Assembly: GCA_032433595.1 (NCBI GenBank)
Contig: JASWJB010000409.1
Coordinates: 1-32,424 of the forward strand
Direction of reading: 5' to 3'
DNA from: Conoideocrella luteorostrata
Taxonomy: Eukaryota; Ascomycota; Sordariomycetes; Hypocreales; Clavicipitaceae
DNA length: 32,424 bases
Numbering within the stretch: position 1 is the stretch's first letter; each line of letters begins with the position of its first letter. Shown piece after piece: positions 1 to 11,888 of this stretch. The translations under genes were made by a program, and so were the position numbers. The notes under the pieces were generated by a model that was given only the letters and a program-made list of their open reading frames with translations, was not told the DNA's origin and ran no database searches.

Positions 1-1050
1 AATTTATCTCCTTATAAAAGCGTACGCTATAACTCACTATATAATATAGTATATAATATAAATTATATACTATAAAATAGAGAAAAATCCTAGTATTATA
101 ATGCATACTATTTTATTATAAATATATAAGAACTTAAAGAGATATAAAAGGTTAAAGAATTAACTAATAAAACTTAAATAGCTAATCTACTCATAGAATA
201 GTATTTTTACTATTCTAGAATTAAATTAGTATTCTAGGCTATACTATTCTAGTAATAGCTATAGAATCTAATAGAATTCTAAGGAAAATCTGCTTAGAAA
301 TCCTGCTTAGAAATACACACAAATCTCTAGAATTATATTTCTAAGTATTATAAATTTAATATACTATACTAGATTAGTATTAGTATAAATATACTATACT
401 AAATTAGTACTAGTATAGATATCTATAGAATTTAATTAAATTCTGTGAATTTCACTATAAAATTAGCGCTTTCTTTATTACTATAGCTAGAGAATTCTAG
501 TAACCTAATAACAACTTCTCCACTTATTATCTATTATTATATCCATTATTATAAAAATACCTACTTTTATTTTATAATTAACTAATTAGGATTAACCTAC
601 TTCTACTGCGCCTAAATCACTTATAGTAACTTAATAGCTTTATAGCTACTTAAGCTTTTATTAAAAAGCTTAAGAGTAAAGGTATTATAATTAAAACCTT
701 ATATAATAGAAAAAGCTATATTTATATTATATTTTAAACTTATAATTAATACTATATTATATAAAAAAAGTTTCTAAAGATACTTAGTTTAAATAATACT
801 TATAAGATTAATTACTTAAAGTTATATTTATTTTAACCTATTAATATAATAAATTAAAAGTCTTTAGCTAACTTTACTTTTAGCCTTATAAATAGTTTAA
901 AAAACACTACTTTTAGTAACTATATAACTAGCTTAATATAATAGCTATAGTTAGTTCCTAAGGCATAAACCTAGTTATAGTTTATATTTGTTACGTGCTG
1001 GAATTGCAAGCAAAGTGAAGGTATTATTGTTATTCTTAATTAATTATTAA
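1..1050. repeat. AT-rich, gene-free block, RIP-like
   Basis: The stretch is overwhelmingly A and T, dense in TATA, TTAA and CTAG-type words, with very few CG dinucleotides and no meaningful reading frame. Composition changes abruptly near 1000-1050 to normal fungal DNA. This is what old repeats look like after repeat-induced point mutation in ascomycetes, but no recognisable transposon protein survives, so the origin is inference. Loose internal repetition is visible around 360-420 (two similar copies of an 'atactatactaRATTAGTA' word). Confidence 0.6.
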
Positions 1051-1467
1051 TGTAGGTCTCTAGTCTAGCTATTCCGTACAGAAAGGGGTCCTGTGGGTCC
1101 CACTTGCAGCGTGACTAATCCACCCACTAACCCGACGATTCTTATCGTAACACTATTGACTTTCAACCACCAAGGCTGTAAGTACCAATTCCAAAGCACA
1201 TATGCAATGCTGGGAGAGCTGCGGCGTGGGGGGCTCAATAATTGCCTGCTGTAAATATACAAATATAATTTGTTTCTTGCCAAAGATCGACATTGGACGA
1301 CTCTGTTGATGCAGTTCCCCTCTTGTATTTGATCAGCTAGAAGCTAGTCGATACTAGCTAATATCGTTCTAGCGCCGGCTAGCTCGGCAAGTGTCGATGA
1401 TTATCTTAGTCCCCGCTTTTTGCTCCTGACGTCTACATCGAAGTCGTAAGCAGTCAGACGACCATCC
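1051..1467. other. Intergenic, upstream of the NAPE-PLD-like gene
   Basis: Normal-composition DNA between the AT-rich block and the first gene. I see no supported gene or RNA. A CT/AG-mixed stretch with repeated 'gctag' words lies at 1335-1385. It presumably holds the promoter of the gene starting at 1468, but no clear TATA box stands out. Confidence 0.4.
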
Positions 1468-2986
1468 ATGCGGAACATCTTCAGGCTATTCTTCTCGGAC
1501 CAACGGTTTCGCACCTCCCCGCAACAATTAACTAAATTTGGTCTTACAAAAGCCAGACCTATGAGCTTTGGTAGTCGAGGCGTTGCAGCCGCCCAGTATG
1601 TCACGACAGTTAGTGCCCCAGTGGCGCTTGACAAGGTGCCAGACACGGCACACAAAAAGAGCCACTGGGTGAGGGATGAGACTGGCAATAATGACGTGAA
1701 AGGTTTTGTGAACCCGTGGGAGAGTTGTCATGACTTTTCGTTTCCTCAAATATTCAAGGCCATGATCCAGTGAGTTTGTCTTTGGCTTCATTTCTATCAG
1801 CTGAGGCCTCGTCTTTTCCAGTACTGCCGTGTTTGACAATTTAGAAACGACGCTGGAGGCAACGATCGCAAACTTGACAGCTAAATATGGAGGACTTTAT
1901 AGGCACAAGTTCTTATCTGGAAACAGCCAGACGCCAGATACCACGTCAACAACTGTCTCAGTCCTTAAGCCTGAGTTCCTCCCGTCCAGGACTGGCTCGC
2001 AAGCTCTGCGTGCGACATGGCTAGGACACGCATGTTACCACGTTGAGTTTCCCACCGGTTTGCGGGTTCTCTTTGATCCCGTATTTGAAGACCGTTGTTC
2101 CCCATTGTCGTGGCTAGGCCACCAAAGATTCACCGCTAGACCCTGCGACATTTCAGACATTCCAATTATTGATTGTGTGAGTCGTTCAAGTCTCGTCTAT
2201 TCAGTCACCATAGCTGATCCTTTGTCCAATGGGTAGGTCATTATAAGTCACTCCCATTATGATCATCTTTCTCACCGCTCCATCCTGGAAATCCAAAAAC
2301 ATCATCCCCTCGTTCAATTTTTAGTACCTAAAGGATTGAAAAAATGGTTTGCAGACTGTGGCATCGACAACGCAGTTGAACTTGACTGGTGGGAAGATGT
2401 TGACCTCATACTGTCAAAATCAACAACTGAAAGCCCCCGGCCAAGTTTTCTAACAAAATCTGATTGCTCTAATGATGACATTGCTGCGAGAATCTCTTGC
2501 CTACCTTGCCAACATACATCTGCTCGTACTCCTTTCGATAAGTCAGTTACATTATGGGCCTCTTGGTCCATGTCTTCCGGCGGAAAGTCAGTATACTTTG
2601 CTGGTGATACTGGCTATCGTGCGGTTCCGCTCCTGCCCAGCGACGTCGACGACTGGGGCCCAGAGTTCGCTCATCTCCCCGTTTGCCCTGCTTTCAAGCA
2701 AATTGGCGAGCTTCGGGGTCCCTTTGACCTTGGATTGATTCCCATCGGAGCTTATAGGCCACGCCATGTTTTAAGCTCTGTGCATTCGAATCCATATGAC
2801 TCGGTTGAGATCTTTGAAAGCACAAAGTGCAAAAGAGCAATCGGTATTCACTGGGGTACATGGGCGGTGGCCGAGGAGAATGTCATGGAGCCACCACGAC
2901 TGCTCAAGAGAGCCTTAGCTAAAAAGGATCTTGCTGAGACTAGAGTCTTCGATGTATGTAGTATCGGCGAGAGCAGAGAGTTCTGA
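1468..2986 (+). CDS. NAPE-PLD-like metallo-beta-lactamase-fold hydrolase
   Basis: Predicted zinc hydrolase related to N-acyl-phosphatidylethanolamine phospholipase D (yeast Fmp30 family), which releases N-acylethanolamines from membrane lipids. I infer three exons, 1468-1769, 1822-2176 and 2237-2986 (468 aa). The introns are 52 and 60 nt, both with GTGAGT donors, and both junctions keep frame. Metal-site motifs are intact: HSHYDH at residues 224-229 (created only after the second splice), His in CQHTSAR (about 312), Asp in AGDTGY (about 343) and His in GIHWGTW (about 424). The residue 70-100 stretch (SHWV ... GFVNPWES ... FPQIFKAMI) matches the conserved lead-in of the family. The N-terminus is basic with hydrophobic residues and may target mitochondria or a membrane, which is inference. 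Start chosen as the first ATG of the exon-1 frame. Substrate is not certain from sequence; other lipid hydrolases of this fold are possible. Confidence 0.85.
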
Positions 2987-3020
2987 ACTATTCAATTTGG
3001 GTTTGGGTCCTAAATAATAC

Positions 3021-3204
3021 TGTTGGAACCTTGCCGCCAAGCACAACAAGGAGCAGAAAAGCGTATCACGTGGTCACCTTCTGGCCTACCTATTTATACG
3101 ACGATAGTAGGCTTCATATCCTGACTTCCCTTCTTCTTCCTAGATAGACACAGACTTATTGAATATATTACCAATTGATGCATTTGATCTAGATCACTCG
3201 CACA
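3021..3204. mobile_element. Possible solo LTR (Copia/Gypsy-like)
   Basis: Begins TGTTGGAACC, a common start of fungal LTRs. It contains a TATA-like tatttatac at about 3091-3099 followed by a pyrimidine-rich tract (cttcccttcttcttcc), and it ends near ...cactcgcaca. There are no adjacent gag/pol sequences and I could not identify a target-site duplication or a second copy in this window. The call rests on pattern only. Confidence 0.25.
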
Positions 3205-4016
3205 GCCCCCCCCCTTGTGCGACCCACAAATACAGCCAAATACAGGTTTAAATGCTTATTAAATCTGGCTCCCCGTTCAACTATCCTTTCGCTCTGACGC
3301 GTGAGTAACATGTAGCTAGTGAAACTGTGTCCTTGCCTAAACAGCTCTATGGATTACTAGTCCAATAAAGTAAATAGTTAAGCTAACTAATGGGATCTTG
3401 AAACATGAAGCATTACAAGGTTATTTCTCTTCCGCAGCTCCGACCAGAAATTGCGTTGCCGCTAGATCTTAAAGTTTCCACCTTTAACACGTCCTAGAGC
3501 GCGACCCCGAACACCCTCGCTATCCAAGCTTGGAGTGACGACAACGTACTACTGCAAGAATGACATGTCGCGCTCCCCAGACCGCATATGGCGCCAATGA
3601 AACAAGCCATAGGGATGTCGATATAAAATGTGCCATTGCAGCCTCCCACCCAAACTAAAACAAAGCAAGATAAAATAATATTATGGTGGAATAGGCAACG
3701 ATTTTGCTCAGTGCAACGCCCACCTAGCTCTAGTGTGTTCACGATTATCAATTTCGAGAAAGAAGAGTGTGACGGATGTCGGGTTGCTTATTATCATCTA
3801 ACTAAATGCTTACCAACAGGGAAGAGGGTCATCAACACTGCGTGGGGTATGGCAATCCGAGGCCCAAGCGAGACGTTCGGAAAATACACCTCGCGTTGAG
3901 TTCTAGATGCCGCATTGCCAAATACTCTCTACGTCACAGCCCGGACTTCAATAAGTAACCGATGCCAACTGGCAATTAAGTGTGTCTTTTTAGGCCGGCC
4001 GCTGCGACTCGACGCC
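3205..4016. other. Intergenic between NAPE-PLD-like gene and SDR
   Basis: Contains a run of nine to ten C at about 3205-3214 and otherwise unremarkable sequence. Reading frames here are short, lack homology that I recognise and have no splice support. The last 300 bases presumably hold the SDR promoter; an open frame runs into the SDR from upstream but without an ATG until 4017. Confidence 0.4.
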
Positions 4017-5000
4017 ATGGACATCATATTCACCACGTTGGCCTGTCTAGGCGCAGCACTCATGCTGTACATGACATATGTTGCGTTTGACTTCCTGTCT
4101 CTGCATTTCCTGCTGCCGTCGCGACCGTTACAAGTTTATAAACGCAGCGGCCCCGACCCGACGTACGCCTTGATCACTGGCGGAAGCGCCGGCATAGGAC
4201 TCGGCATCGCCCAGGAACTCATTCGCCAGGGTTTCGGCGTGGTCCTCCTAGGCCATCTCGCCGACGAGCTTGCTCAGACGGAAAAAGCTCTTCGCCGCGC
4301 CTGGCCAAGCGCCTCGGTGTATAGCGTCGTCATGGACGCGCAAACAGCCACAGGCTCTGAGCTGGACGTCATGATTGAGCGGCTCAACGATTATCAAATA
4401 TCCATCCTTGTGAACAACGTTGGTGGTTGTCCCATCGCGCCGCCGACATTCCGCACGCTTGGTGACTATTCTTGCCGAGACATTGATGCTTTGATCAACC
4501 AGAATACCCGGTTCATGGCCCAACTCACTGCCCGTATGATGCCCACGCTGAGTCGCGGACCAGCCCAGCCCGGCGAACGGTCGCTCATCATAAACATGAG
4601 TTCCGGGGCCTGCGTTGGTGTTCCCTATCAAGTCATGTACAGTGCTTGCAAGGCGTTCAACCTTTCTCTTAGCTGCGGGCTTGCGAGGGAGTTGGGCGCC
4701 TCGTCGTCGACGAACCATATTGATTGCATCGCCCTAAATCCCGGCGACGTGCACTCTCAGGGAAACTGCCGAGGCTTGCCACGGAATACCCCCAAGTGGG
4801 ATGAGTTTGGCAGCTGTGCCGTCAAGACAATCGACGGCGCGGTACGCCGCAATATGAGGACCCTGAGCCCGTATTGGCTTCATGACCTCCAGCAACGAAT
4901 CCTTCCGTATCTCAGCGAGGCATTTTTGTCTCGGGAACTTGGGGAAACTATGAGTGCGAAGAAAAGGGTATGGGATGCACACGATGAAAAATCGCGGTAG
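4017..5000 (+). CDS. Membrane-anchored short-chain dehydrogenase/reductase
   Basis: NAD(P)-dependent oxidoreductase of the classical SDR superfamily, closest in layout to 17-beta-hydroxysteroid dehydrogenase 12 / very-long-chain 3-oxoacyl-CoA reductase (HSD17B12/Ifa38 type). Single exon, 327 aa. A hydrophobic N-terminal segment (residues 1-33) suggests an ER membrane anchor. The cofactor motif TGGSAGIG is at 54-61, NNVG at 133-136 (usual NNAG), the catalytic Ser in NMSSGA (195/196), and Tyr208-x-x-x-Lys212 in YSACK. Start chosen at the ATG in a good context (gacgccATGG); the in-frame sequence upstream has no ATG. Next to the MFS gene in the same orientation, 588 bases apart. It could reduce a 3-ketoacyl-CoA or a secondary metabolite; an essential Ifa38 orthologue usually has a longer C-terminal lysine tail, so this is probably a paralogue. 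Confidence 0.85.
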   Translation: MDIIFTTLACLGAALMLYMTYVAFDFLSLHFLLPSRPLQVYKRSGPDPTYALITGGSAGIGLGIAQELIRQGFGVVLLGHLADELAQTEKALRRAWPSASVYSVVMDAQTATGSELDVMIERLNDYQISILVNNVGGCPIAPPTFRTLGDYSCRDIDALINQNTRFMAQLTARMMPTLSRGPAQPGERSLIINMSSGACVGVPYQVMYSACKAFNLSLSCGLARELGASSSTNHIDCIALNPGDVHSQGNCRGLPRNTPKWDEFGSCAVKTIDGAVRRNMRTLSPYWLHDLQQRILPYLSEAFLSRELGETMSAKKRVWDAHDEKSR

Positions 5001-5587
5001 TGGCTGATGCGGCGAACGAGAATGGGGTGGTCGCCTCGTGTTACCCGTCCAAAGTTACCAGGCAGCCGAATTGAAAGTGGCATACAAGACGGAAGCAACT
5101 GTTATCTTCATGATTTGTAAAGGCCAAGTCCGCAACATGTACCTATATACCAGTTACTGCTAAAATAGTCGAGAAACATATCTTTTGTCTCTCTTTGTAC
5201 AACACCAAGCAACTACGTTCCGCCTTCTCACGGTCGCAACCTCAAAAACGCAGCCAGAGTTACGACCAAGAGTTATCGATTCCAGAACCACCACCGGCTC
5301 TAGCCGACCCTTGTCATTTCAACAACGCTAGCCCTGCCCTAGTGTTAATTACGGAGTACACCCATAACTGTTGCGCCATGGGACGCGCGACAATTTTTGA
5401 CACATCAGATAACGAAAGAGAAGTAAAATCTCTCAATGCGCCGGCGCCACATGCCATGGAATTCATCAGTCTTTTCATTCTGATAAAGATGGGCAGCTCC
5501 TGTTCACTTGTTCCCTAAGCTGTAGCTGCGGGCGAAATCCTGCGACAAGCGCGCTGTCTCCCTCGGCAGATAAAAATCCCGTCGCAA
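5001..5587. other. Intergenic between SDR and MFS transporter
   Basis: No supported gene. One copy of the dispersed TACGGAGTA motif lies at 5350-5358. The sequence just upstream of the MFS start (5520-5587) is probably 5' untranslated leader. Confidence 0.4.
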
Positions 5588-7262
5588 ATGGCGTCGACAA
5601 CCAATGGCGCCGATATCGCCGCGAGCGTTGCGGCGGCGGCTACCGGGCAAACAATATCCTCTGAGAAAGACGATGCGATTGCCATGGTCGGCGAAGAGAA
5701 GCACGTCATTGACCCAGAAGTAGAAGCAAGGGCCATACGAAAAATCGACTTGTTTTTAATTCCTGCTATGGTCGTTGGATGTAGGTTCACTCAATTACTC
5801 TCAGCTACTACCACGAAACACCAGCTAACTTCCCTCGAGATGGCCTCGTCTACTACGACAAAGCCATCCTTGGGTCCGCCGTCCTCTTCGGCATGACCAA
5901 AGATCTCAACCTCTTCATCACCGACTCTTCCACCTCCCCTCCCACAATCGACACCCGCCGCCTCAGCTGGGCCACCTCACTGTTCTATTTCGGCATGCTC
6001 GCCGGCCTGTACCCAATGACTTTTGCCCTCCAGCGCTTCCACACCGGTCGCATCCTCGGCCTCATCGTCATAATCTGGGGAGCCATATGCATGCTCACCG
6101 CCGCAGTAACCACCTGGCAGGGCCTGTACGCGCAGCGCTTCTTCCTAGGTTTCGTAGAGAGCATCATCCCCACAGGCTTCATGTGCATCATTTCAAGCTA
6201 CTACACGCAAAAGGAGCAATCCATCCGTCAGAGTTGGTGGTATAGCAGCAATGGATCGTTTGTCCTTATTGGCGGAGGGCTGAATTATGGATTCGCCCAA
6301 ATTGTAAGCGGTGCGCTGCATCCATGGCAGTATATGTACTTGTTGGCGGGAGCTCTGACGTTCTTGTTTGGATGCTTCTGCTTCGCGATTCCAAATTCGC
6401 CAGTCAGTGCGTGGTTCTTGACCAAGGAGGAGAGGTTTGCGGCCGTCGAGAGGCTCCGACATGGACAGACCGGCGTAAGGTGTACCAAATTCAAGGGCTC
6501 TCAGCTGAGGGAGGCTGTGTGCGATATCAAAGTCTGGCTGATTGCTTTGATGATGGCATCAACGTACACTATGAATGGGGCGGTCAGCGGATTTGGTCCC
6601 CTCATTGTATCGACGTTCGGCTGGAACACGCTGGAGTCGATTCTGTTGCAATTTCCCTTGGGCGCTTTGTGCGTCATTGTCATCATGGGCACCGGCTATC
6701 TCGGCTCAACATTTAAGAACATCCGCATTGTAATGCTCGTCGTGTGCTGCCTGCCCGTCATTGCAGGCTGCGCCGTGATCTGGAAGAGCGAGTGGACGCA
6801 CCACGCGGCGGCTCCAGTGGTCGGGTACACCATCACTGGCTTTTTCGGAGGTACGGCCAGCTTGACCATCACGCTGGGCATGTCTAATGTGGCAGGGCAT
6901 ACGAAGAAGAGCTTCATGGCTGCCACTACATTTGTCGCATACTGTGTGGGCAACATTATCGGGCCGCAGCTCGTCTGGTCGGAAACGAAGAAGGACCACT
7001 ACCCTGCTTTGTGGCTGGGCTTAATTATATGGTAAGTTCTGCTTAGTATTGTTTGTGACCTGTTCGTCCTATGACCAAATACTCCCTAACGCGATGTGGC
7101 AGTTACATTATCTGTATTATTGCCGCCGCGGCACTGTATGTGGTCCTGTATTTGGGCAATAAGGAGAAGATGGAGATCCCTGAAGATGAGACCGAACGGG
7201 CCAAATTCGCTTTCCAGGATTTGACAGACAAGGAGAATCCGTATTTCCGGTACGCATACTAA
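5588..7262 (+). CDS. MFS transporter, anion:cation symporter (Dal5-like) family
   Basis: Predicted plasma-membrane permease for an organic anion (allantoate, vitamin or sugar-acid type substrates are known in this family). Three inferred exons: 5588-5780, 5840-7031 and 7103-7262 (514 aa, the usual length). Introns are 59 nt (GTAGGT donor, gctaac branch site) and 71 nt (GTAAGT donor, cctaac branch site), and both junctions restore frame. The cytoplasmic N-terminus has a DPEVEARAIRKIDLFLIPAM stretch typical of the family before the first membrane helix, then about 12 hydrophobic segments. Other typical parts are SWATSLFYFGML, QRFFLGFVESIIPTGF, the central PNSPVSAWFLTKEER loop and SNVAGHTKKS. 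The last exon supplies the final helix and a short charged tail. The 10-20 residues after MTKDLNL (about 5905-5945) are less conserved than usual and Ser/Thr/Pro-rich. The substrate cannot be read from sequence. Confidence 0.88.
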
Positions 7263-7684
7263 CCTAGAGCAAATGGGCGGGTTACTCAAGTACTGAAGTA
7301 CTCTCCTTACACATCAATACAGTCACCGGTGCAGTGAAGTGTGTGCCGCTCTGGCTTGTCATTGATACGACCAGATACATTATATTTGCTAGCTTTGGAG
7401 GCACCGATCATTCAAGCTGGTCAAATATTCTTATTACTTGCCTCCCAGCCTCCTGGAATAAACATGGTATATGTCCATGTAATAGTTGCGTATGTAGCGA
7501 ATTGTACGTGTAACTATAGTCTAAACCAACCCAATCCATGCTGCGCCTGAGCAAGTAATCAACCCAAAACGGTTAGCCATCTGGAGACAGCCTCAGACAT
7601 CACAATCGTTCAATAGACGCCACCCAATGGAGGGGAAAAAAAGAAAGCAGAAAAAAAAAAAAGCTCGGCTCCTCGAAGAATGTA
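7263..7684. other. Convergent intergenic region
   Basis: 3' flanks of the MFS gene (plus strand) and the GT31-like gene (minus strand) meet here. A purine run at about 7632-7663 (aaaaaaagaaagcagaaaaaaaaaaaa) lies just beyond the GT31 stop. No other feature seen. Confidence 0.4.
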
Positions 7685-9292
7685 TCAAAACACTCGGCTG
7701 ACGCTCGGTCCGACCCAATGCACCTGTTCACACGTTCTTTCGTCTCTCCAGTCTCTTATACGGTTCTCGACCCATCCGCTTTTATATTCCACCCACCTTC
7801 CTTTCGCCTTCTGACCTAATTCGTCTTGCGGTATGGTTTCTCTTCCCCCCCCGTCACCGATATATTCGGGCTTCCGTGCCGTTCCGTATCGTACTGACCG
7901 CATGAGAATGCATTTCTTTTCGTCTCCCCCCTGCCATGTCCACTGGACACATCTGTCTTCCTTCTCACAATATTGCTCGCAGGTCTCGAACGAGTTGATC
8001 AGGGCCTCTGCTGGTGGTTCCCAGCTGTCCCAGTCGCCATTATCCCAGTCATCTATGATACTGGGCTGGCCTGGGTGTTGGAGACGCCAGACATCAGCAT
8101 ACAGCATGGGTCGCTACGTCAGGTTAGTAAAATTCTATGCAAGATGTCCTATAATGATTCAGTAATCACTCACATGCAATGTCCGCTGCGAAAATTCCCA
8201 GTGCCATAAATCATGCATATCTTGCGGCGAAGTTTTATGCAAAGTCAGAACTGGCTGGCACCAGTACAAATCGCTGAACGGAATGCCATGAAGGGGATGT
8301 GGGTTGAACATTGGCCAGTATCCTTGCAATTGCACAGTGACATTCCACATGGCCCATCCAAGCACACTGTCGCCGCAGCACTCTCCTGCTACTATGTCTT
8401 GCCACTTCTCGGTGACGGGCGGGTCGATATAGTGGCCGTTGAGGTCGACCCTGCGGTGCAGAAGAGCTTTGATTGCACCTCTGCTCAGCACAATGCCAGG
8501 GCCGCCATTAGCGAACCAGGTCTTCACATCTCGGTGATCGTCATGTCGACCGGGCGAGGGCGAGCCCATGTAGATGGGAGCGTCGGGATCGAAGTTTTGG
8601 AGGAAGCGAAACGCATTGTCCCAGAAGACATATGTATCGGGTTCGTAGAAGAAGTAAAAAGCTTTGCCAGGCTTTGCCAGCCATGCCCGCTCCACCATAG
8701 GTAGGAACTTGTATTTGTCGAGGATCCATCCGTCAATGGCCTTCTGTGACTTTTCGTTGAGGGTATTATTATTGCGCATCTCTTTTTGTGACAGGTAGTT
8801 TCGGAAATGAGGGTTCATGTTCAGATCGTAGTATTTCGCTGGCAAGTCGGCTAGAATATCTACGGTGCGGTGGCCATAGATTACTTCATCGAGGTCGGAG
8901 ACGACGAGCAGGTCATCCTTGTTGAAGCAGGACGAAGTAGTGTTGAAATGCGCTCTGAGTCGGTCCTGATTTTCGCTGTGACCAACCTTGAGCACAGGCT
9001 GAACATGATTGAGCAGGTATTTGGGGAAGGTCGCACACAAGTCTTCGTTGCTTGCTTGTGCGGCGTTATCGACGGTGACGGGCGAGAAACGACTGGTTGA
9101 CGTAAATAAGTATGTGTCGGGGCCCATGTGGTTTCGTTGAAACGTAAGTACCCTCTTGACCCGGTCATCGCGAGCAAGGAAAAAGCCAGCGGTAACCAGG
9201 AAGACAGTAGTGACGGTGATGATACGCAGCAATCGCTTGTTGAGTCTCATTCCTATGCGCTGCGGTTCCCCTGGGAGGTTGAGGATGGCCAT
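7685..9292 (-). CDS. Fungal GT31-type glycosyltransferase, type II membrane protein
   Basis: Predicted Golgi glycosyltransferase of the fungal GT31 (fringe-like) family. Two inferred exons on the minus strand: 9292-8174 and 8113-7685 (515 aa). The 60-nt intron has a GTGAGT donor, a ttactaac branch site and a TAG acceptor. A short cytoplasmic tail is followed by a membrane anchor (about residues 21-40). Catalytic-region motifs: SDLDE (132-136), KYKFLPMVERAW, YFFYEPDTYVFW with the metal-binding EPD (217-219), ANGGPGIVLS (261-270), ECCGDSVLG (304-312), then a Trp/Pro/His-rich HPLHGIPFSDLYW. The C-terminal exon holds four cysteines (418, 422, 428, 441) in an apple/PAN-like arrangement, as in relatives. 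A second in-frame ATG at codon 15 (9250) lies closer to the membrane segment and would give 501 aa. Donor and acceptor sugars are unknown. Long frames on the opposite strand are shadows. Confidence 0.85.
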
Positions 9293-9582
9293 GGTCTGTC
9301 TCCCAGCATGGCCAGTCTAGCCGATGGTGATGCCAATGTCTGTCAAGGTCTCAGCGCCAAGGCCGGTGTCTCACCGTCGTGTGAACCCACGACACAATTG
9401 ACAAATTATTCGGACCCAGACATCTAAACAAAAGGGTCGGTCTGGCGCAGACAGAGCGGGCAGAGAAAGTAGGGAGTAGGAAGCAGGAAGCCCAGCGATG
9501 ATGCGGGATGCGAGCTGCGAAAATGAGCAGAATGCGACGGGAGGCTGAAGTTCAATGACTAGCCTCCTATCGAATAAATACC

Positions 9583-9605
9583 TACTCCGTGCGGAGTACT
9601 CCGTA
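9583..9605. repeat. Compound TACTCCGTA/TACGGAGTA palindrome
   Basis: Three overlapping half-units: TACTCCGT, GCGGAGTA and TACTCCGTA, so both orientations of the same 9-mer are present back to back. One of a dispersed family also seen at 5350, 10485, 11510, 11687, 11889, 11910, 25611 and 25715. Function unknown; it could be a mobile-element end, a protein-binding site or a genome-wide simple motif. Confidence 0.6.
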
Positions 9606-10477
9606 CATGCTGCCAAAACTTGGTACCACTTGACAATGTCCCACCAAGTGCCCCACTTAGACAGGCTAGATCAGATGTTATAGCTGTAGGGAAGTCCGTC
9701 TGAATGTGCTTCGTCCATTCATTTATTTTATGTAGAGTCATTTGATGGCAGCAAAATGCAGTCTGTAGGGAGTGCGTATCGTTTACGATTTCACGATTAA
9801 GCACTTAGTCCCGGCGCGGGTTTGAGTATATTTTATAATTAGGTTGGCTGACTTGAAGACGACAGAGTTCTTTGCTGAGCGACTTTAAGCGGAATTTGAG
9901 TTCGATTGCAACATGAATCGCCTGCATCATGGTGCACAACCGGGCATAGGCGACCGAGCACTAAAAACAGCCTTGTCGATAACCCATCAAAGCTATGATC
10001 TCAGCAGGGCCATGGATTCTGGCTGACGCAAGCCTCGCAATCGTCCGGCCACTCTGCGCTCCGTGCGAAACGACGACAATACGAGCCTATTGAGCACGGC
10101 AGTATTGCGCGCATCCTATTGTATCATGACTACTCCATATGCATAATGAATCTGGGGCGGAAGCGACACTGGGTTGAATACTACTGGACATCCACTGTAA
10201 TTAGAGCAAACCAGCCTTAGTGAAAAAGGTTTTTAGGATCGCGAGGCTTGTAATATGCCCCATCCGCATTGACATGGTTGCGGCACGCCTACGAAGTATT
10301 ATTACCGCTCATAATTACGGCACGTGATTTGGGATACCAACGTGGCTTGATTGCACAAGCCATCTTCATCATCATCTTTCAGCGCCATCATGAGCTTACT
10401 TTCTCTCCATCTTTATGGTCTGAGCATGGTTCGGCTTCGCCCCCGCCTGACAAGCAGCTCCTTCTTATAACATCCAC

Positions 10478-10494
10478 TACGGACTACGGAGTAG
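10478..10494. repeat. TACGGAGTA motif copy with preceding half-unit
   Basis: Reads tacggactacggagtag: a degenerate unit followed by an exact TACGGAGTA (10485-10493), part of the dispersed family. Confidence 0.5.
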
Positions 10495-11509
10495 TTACCC
10501 GTGCCCGAAATTCGGCTGTCGTGAAGGGTTGCAATCCGCTTCTAGTTGGCATTTTCACCCCACGGCGCCGAATTAGAGCTAGCAATGCAAAGCTAAATAA
10601 TAGAGGACTGTGATGGAGAACCTGCGTCTATTGAAAACCTAAGTTACAAACAGGAACGCGGAGTGCGGAGCGGAATCAATATCACGAACATCACTACTGC
10701 TGGGTATCTATTCCTCGTGTCGATCGGAAGGACGTGCAAGCAACCCCACACATACACAGCATGATCCATTGTATGCAGGTACAATGCAATACAAAAGCTT
10801 ACAAAGGCTTACAAAAGCTGGTGCCCCCACCGCCGTATACATCGAATCATGCCTTAAACGGAGAGGGTAGACGCCTACGTGACTAACAATCGATGTGGCG
10901 TGAGAATAGGACCGACAACAATTACTCCTAACGGTTGCGGCATTTACCACCCCCTATGATATTGCATCGCCGTAGAGATTGGGCTATTAATCCGCCAAGA
11001 CTCGCGCTACCCATTAACATCTCTGGGGGTAGAGGAGTTTGCGACACCATAATAATTTAATTGCATCTTCCTCCTCGTTACGTTGTCGCCGCTTACAGAA
11101 ACTAACGATATGCTACCTACAATTTTCGAAGTCTTGCGGAGCCGCACATGCGTATGATATATAAATGCAATGCTTGCCTCAATTGCGGTTCGTCTCAAGT
11201 TCGCCTCTTTTTTTTCATCATCCCCACACTGCCAGATTGTATCGAAAATAGAGTCCACCAGCCTTGCAGCCCCACGGCACAACCGCACAACCACACAAGC
11301 TTCTGTAATTAGGCCCCTGAAGCCCCTGTGCATTTCAACCTCCACCTGCGTGATAGTGCTCCTTGTAATTCTGATTTCCGTAGGCGTCGTTTCTTCCAGC
11401 CGTTGAAGATGTCGCTTGCTGTCTCCGGCGCTGCTGGCGTGCGGGAGAGGGTGCATCGGCAATTTATACCGCGCAGACGAAGCAGATGTAATTTGATCAT
11501 TTCACTTGT

Positions 11510-11518
11510 TACGGAGTA
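11510..11518. repeat. TACGGAGTA motif copy
   Basis: Exact 9-mer in the divergent intergenic region; a reverse-orientation, one-mismatch copy (TACTCCGTG) follows at 11687-11695. Confidence 0.5.
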
Positions 11519-11888
11519 GATGAAGTTGTTTTGGGGAGATTAGCCAATGATTCATCTTGAAGTTTCCTCCGCAAGCACTGCCGGCTAGGGCTGTGGAGGC
11601 GTCGACTTTCGCACCACTACAGACTACATCAGCACTCGGCACCATCCATCGTTCCGCTTCAAATCTCCCCTTCAAAAAATTCAGTCTACTCCGTGCTATG
11701 TAAGGCATTCAATTTTGGGCTACCGTGTCCCGAACATTGCGAACGGAATAGTCGTCGATGCACCCTGAAGCAAACGTAGTCTCGGGCAGAAATGGCACAT
11801 GTTAAGCAGAATCCTAAGAGACCCGTAACGGAGTCGACGGGACGGTTGCACCCTCAGTGTGCAGCGCGAAATCGCTGGGCACTGAATG

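Noticed and set aside
8213..8704. 163-codon plus-strand frame inside the GT31 gene
   Set aside because: It is a shadow of the glycosyltransferase coding strand, without homology or its own promoter or intron signals.
11170..11406. 78-codon frame after a TATA-like sequence with a C-terminal hydrophobic helix
   Set aside because: No homology, low-complexity Ser/Thr composition, and competing frames of similar length on the other strand. Possible but not supportable.
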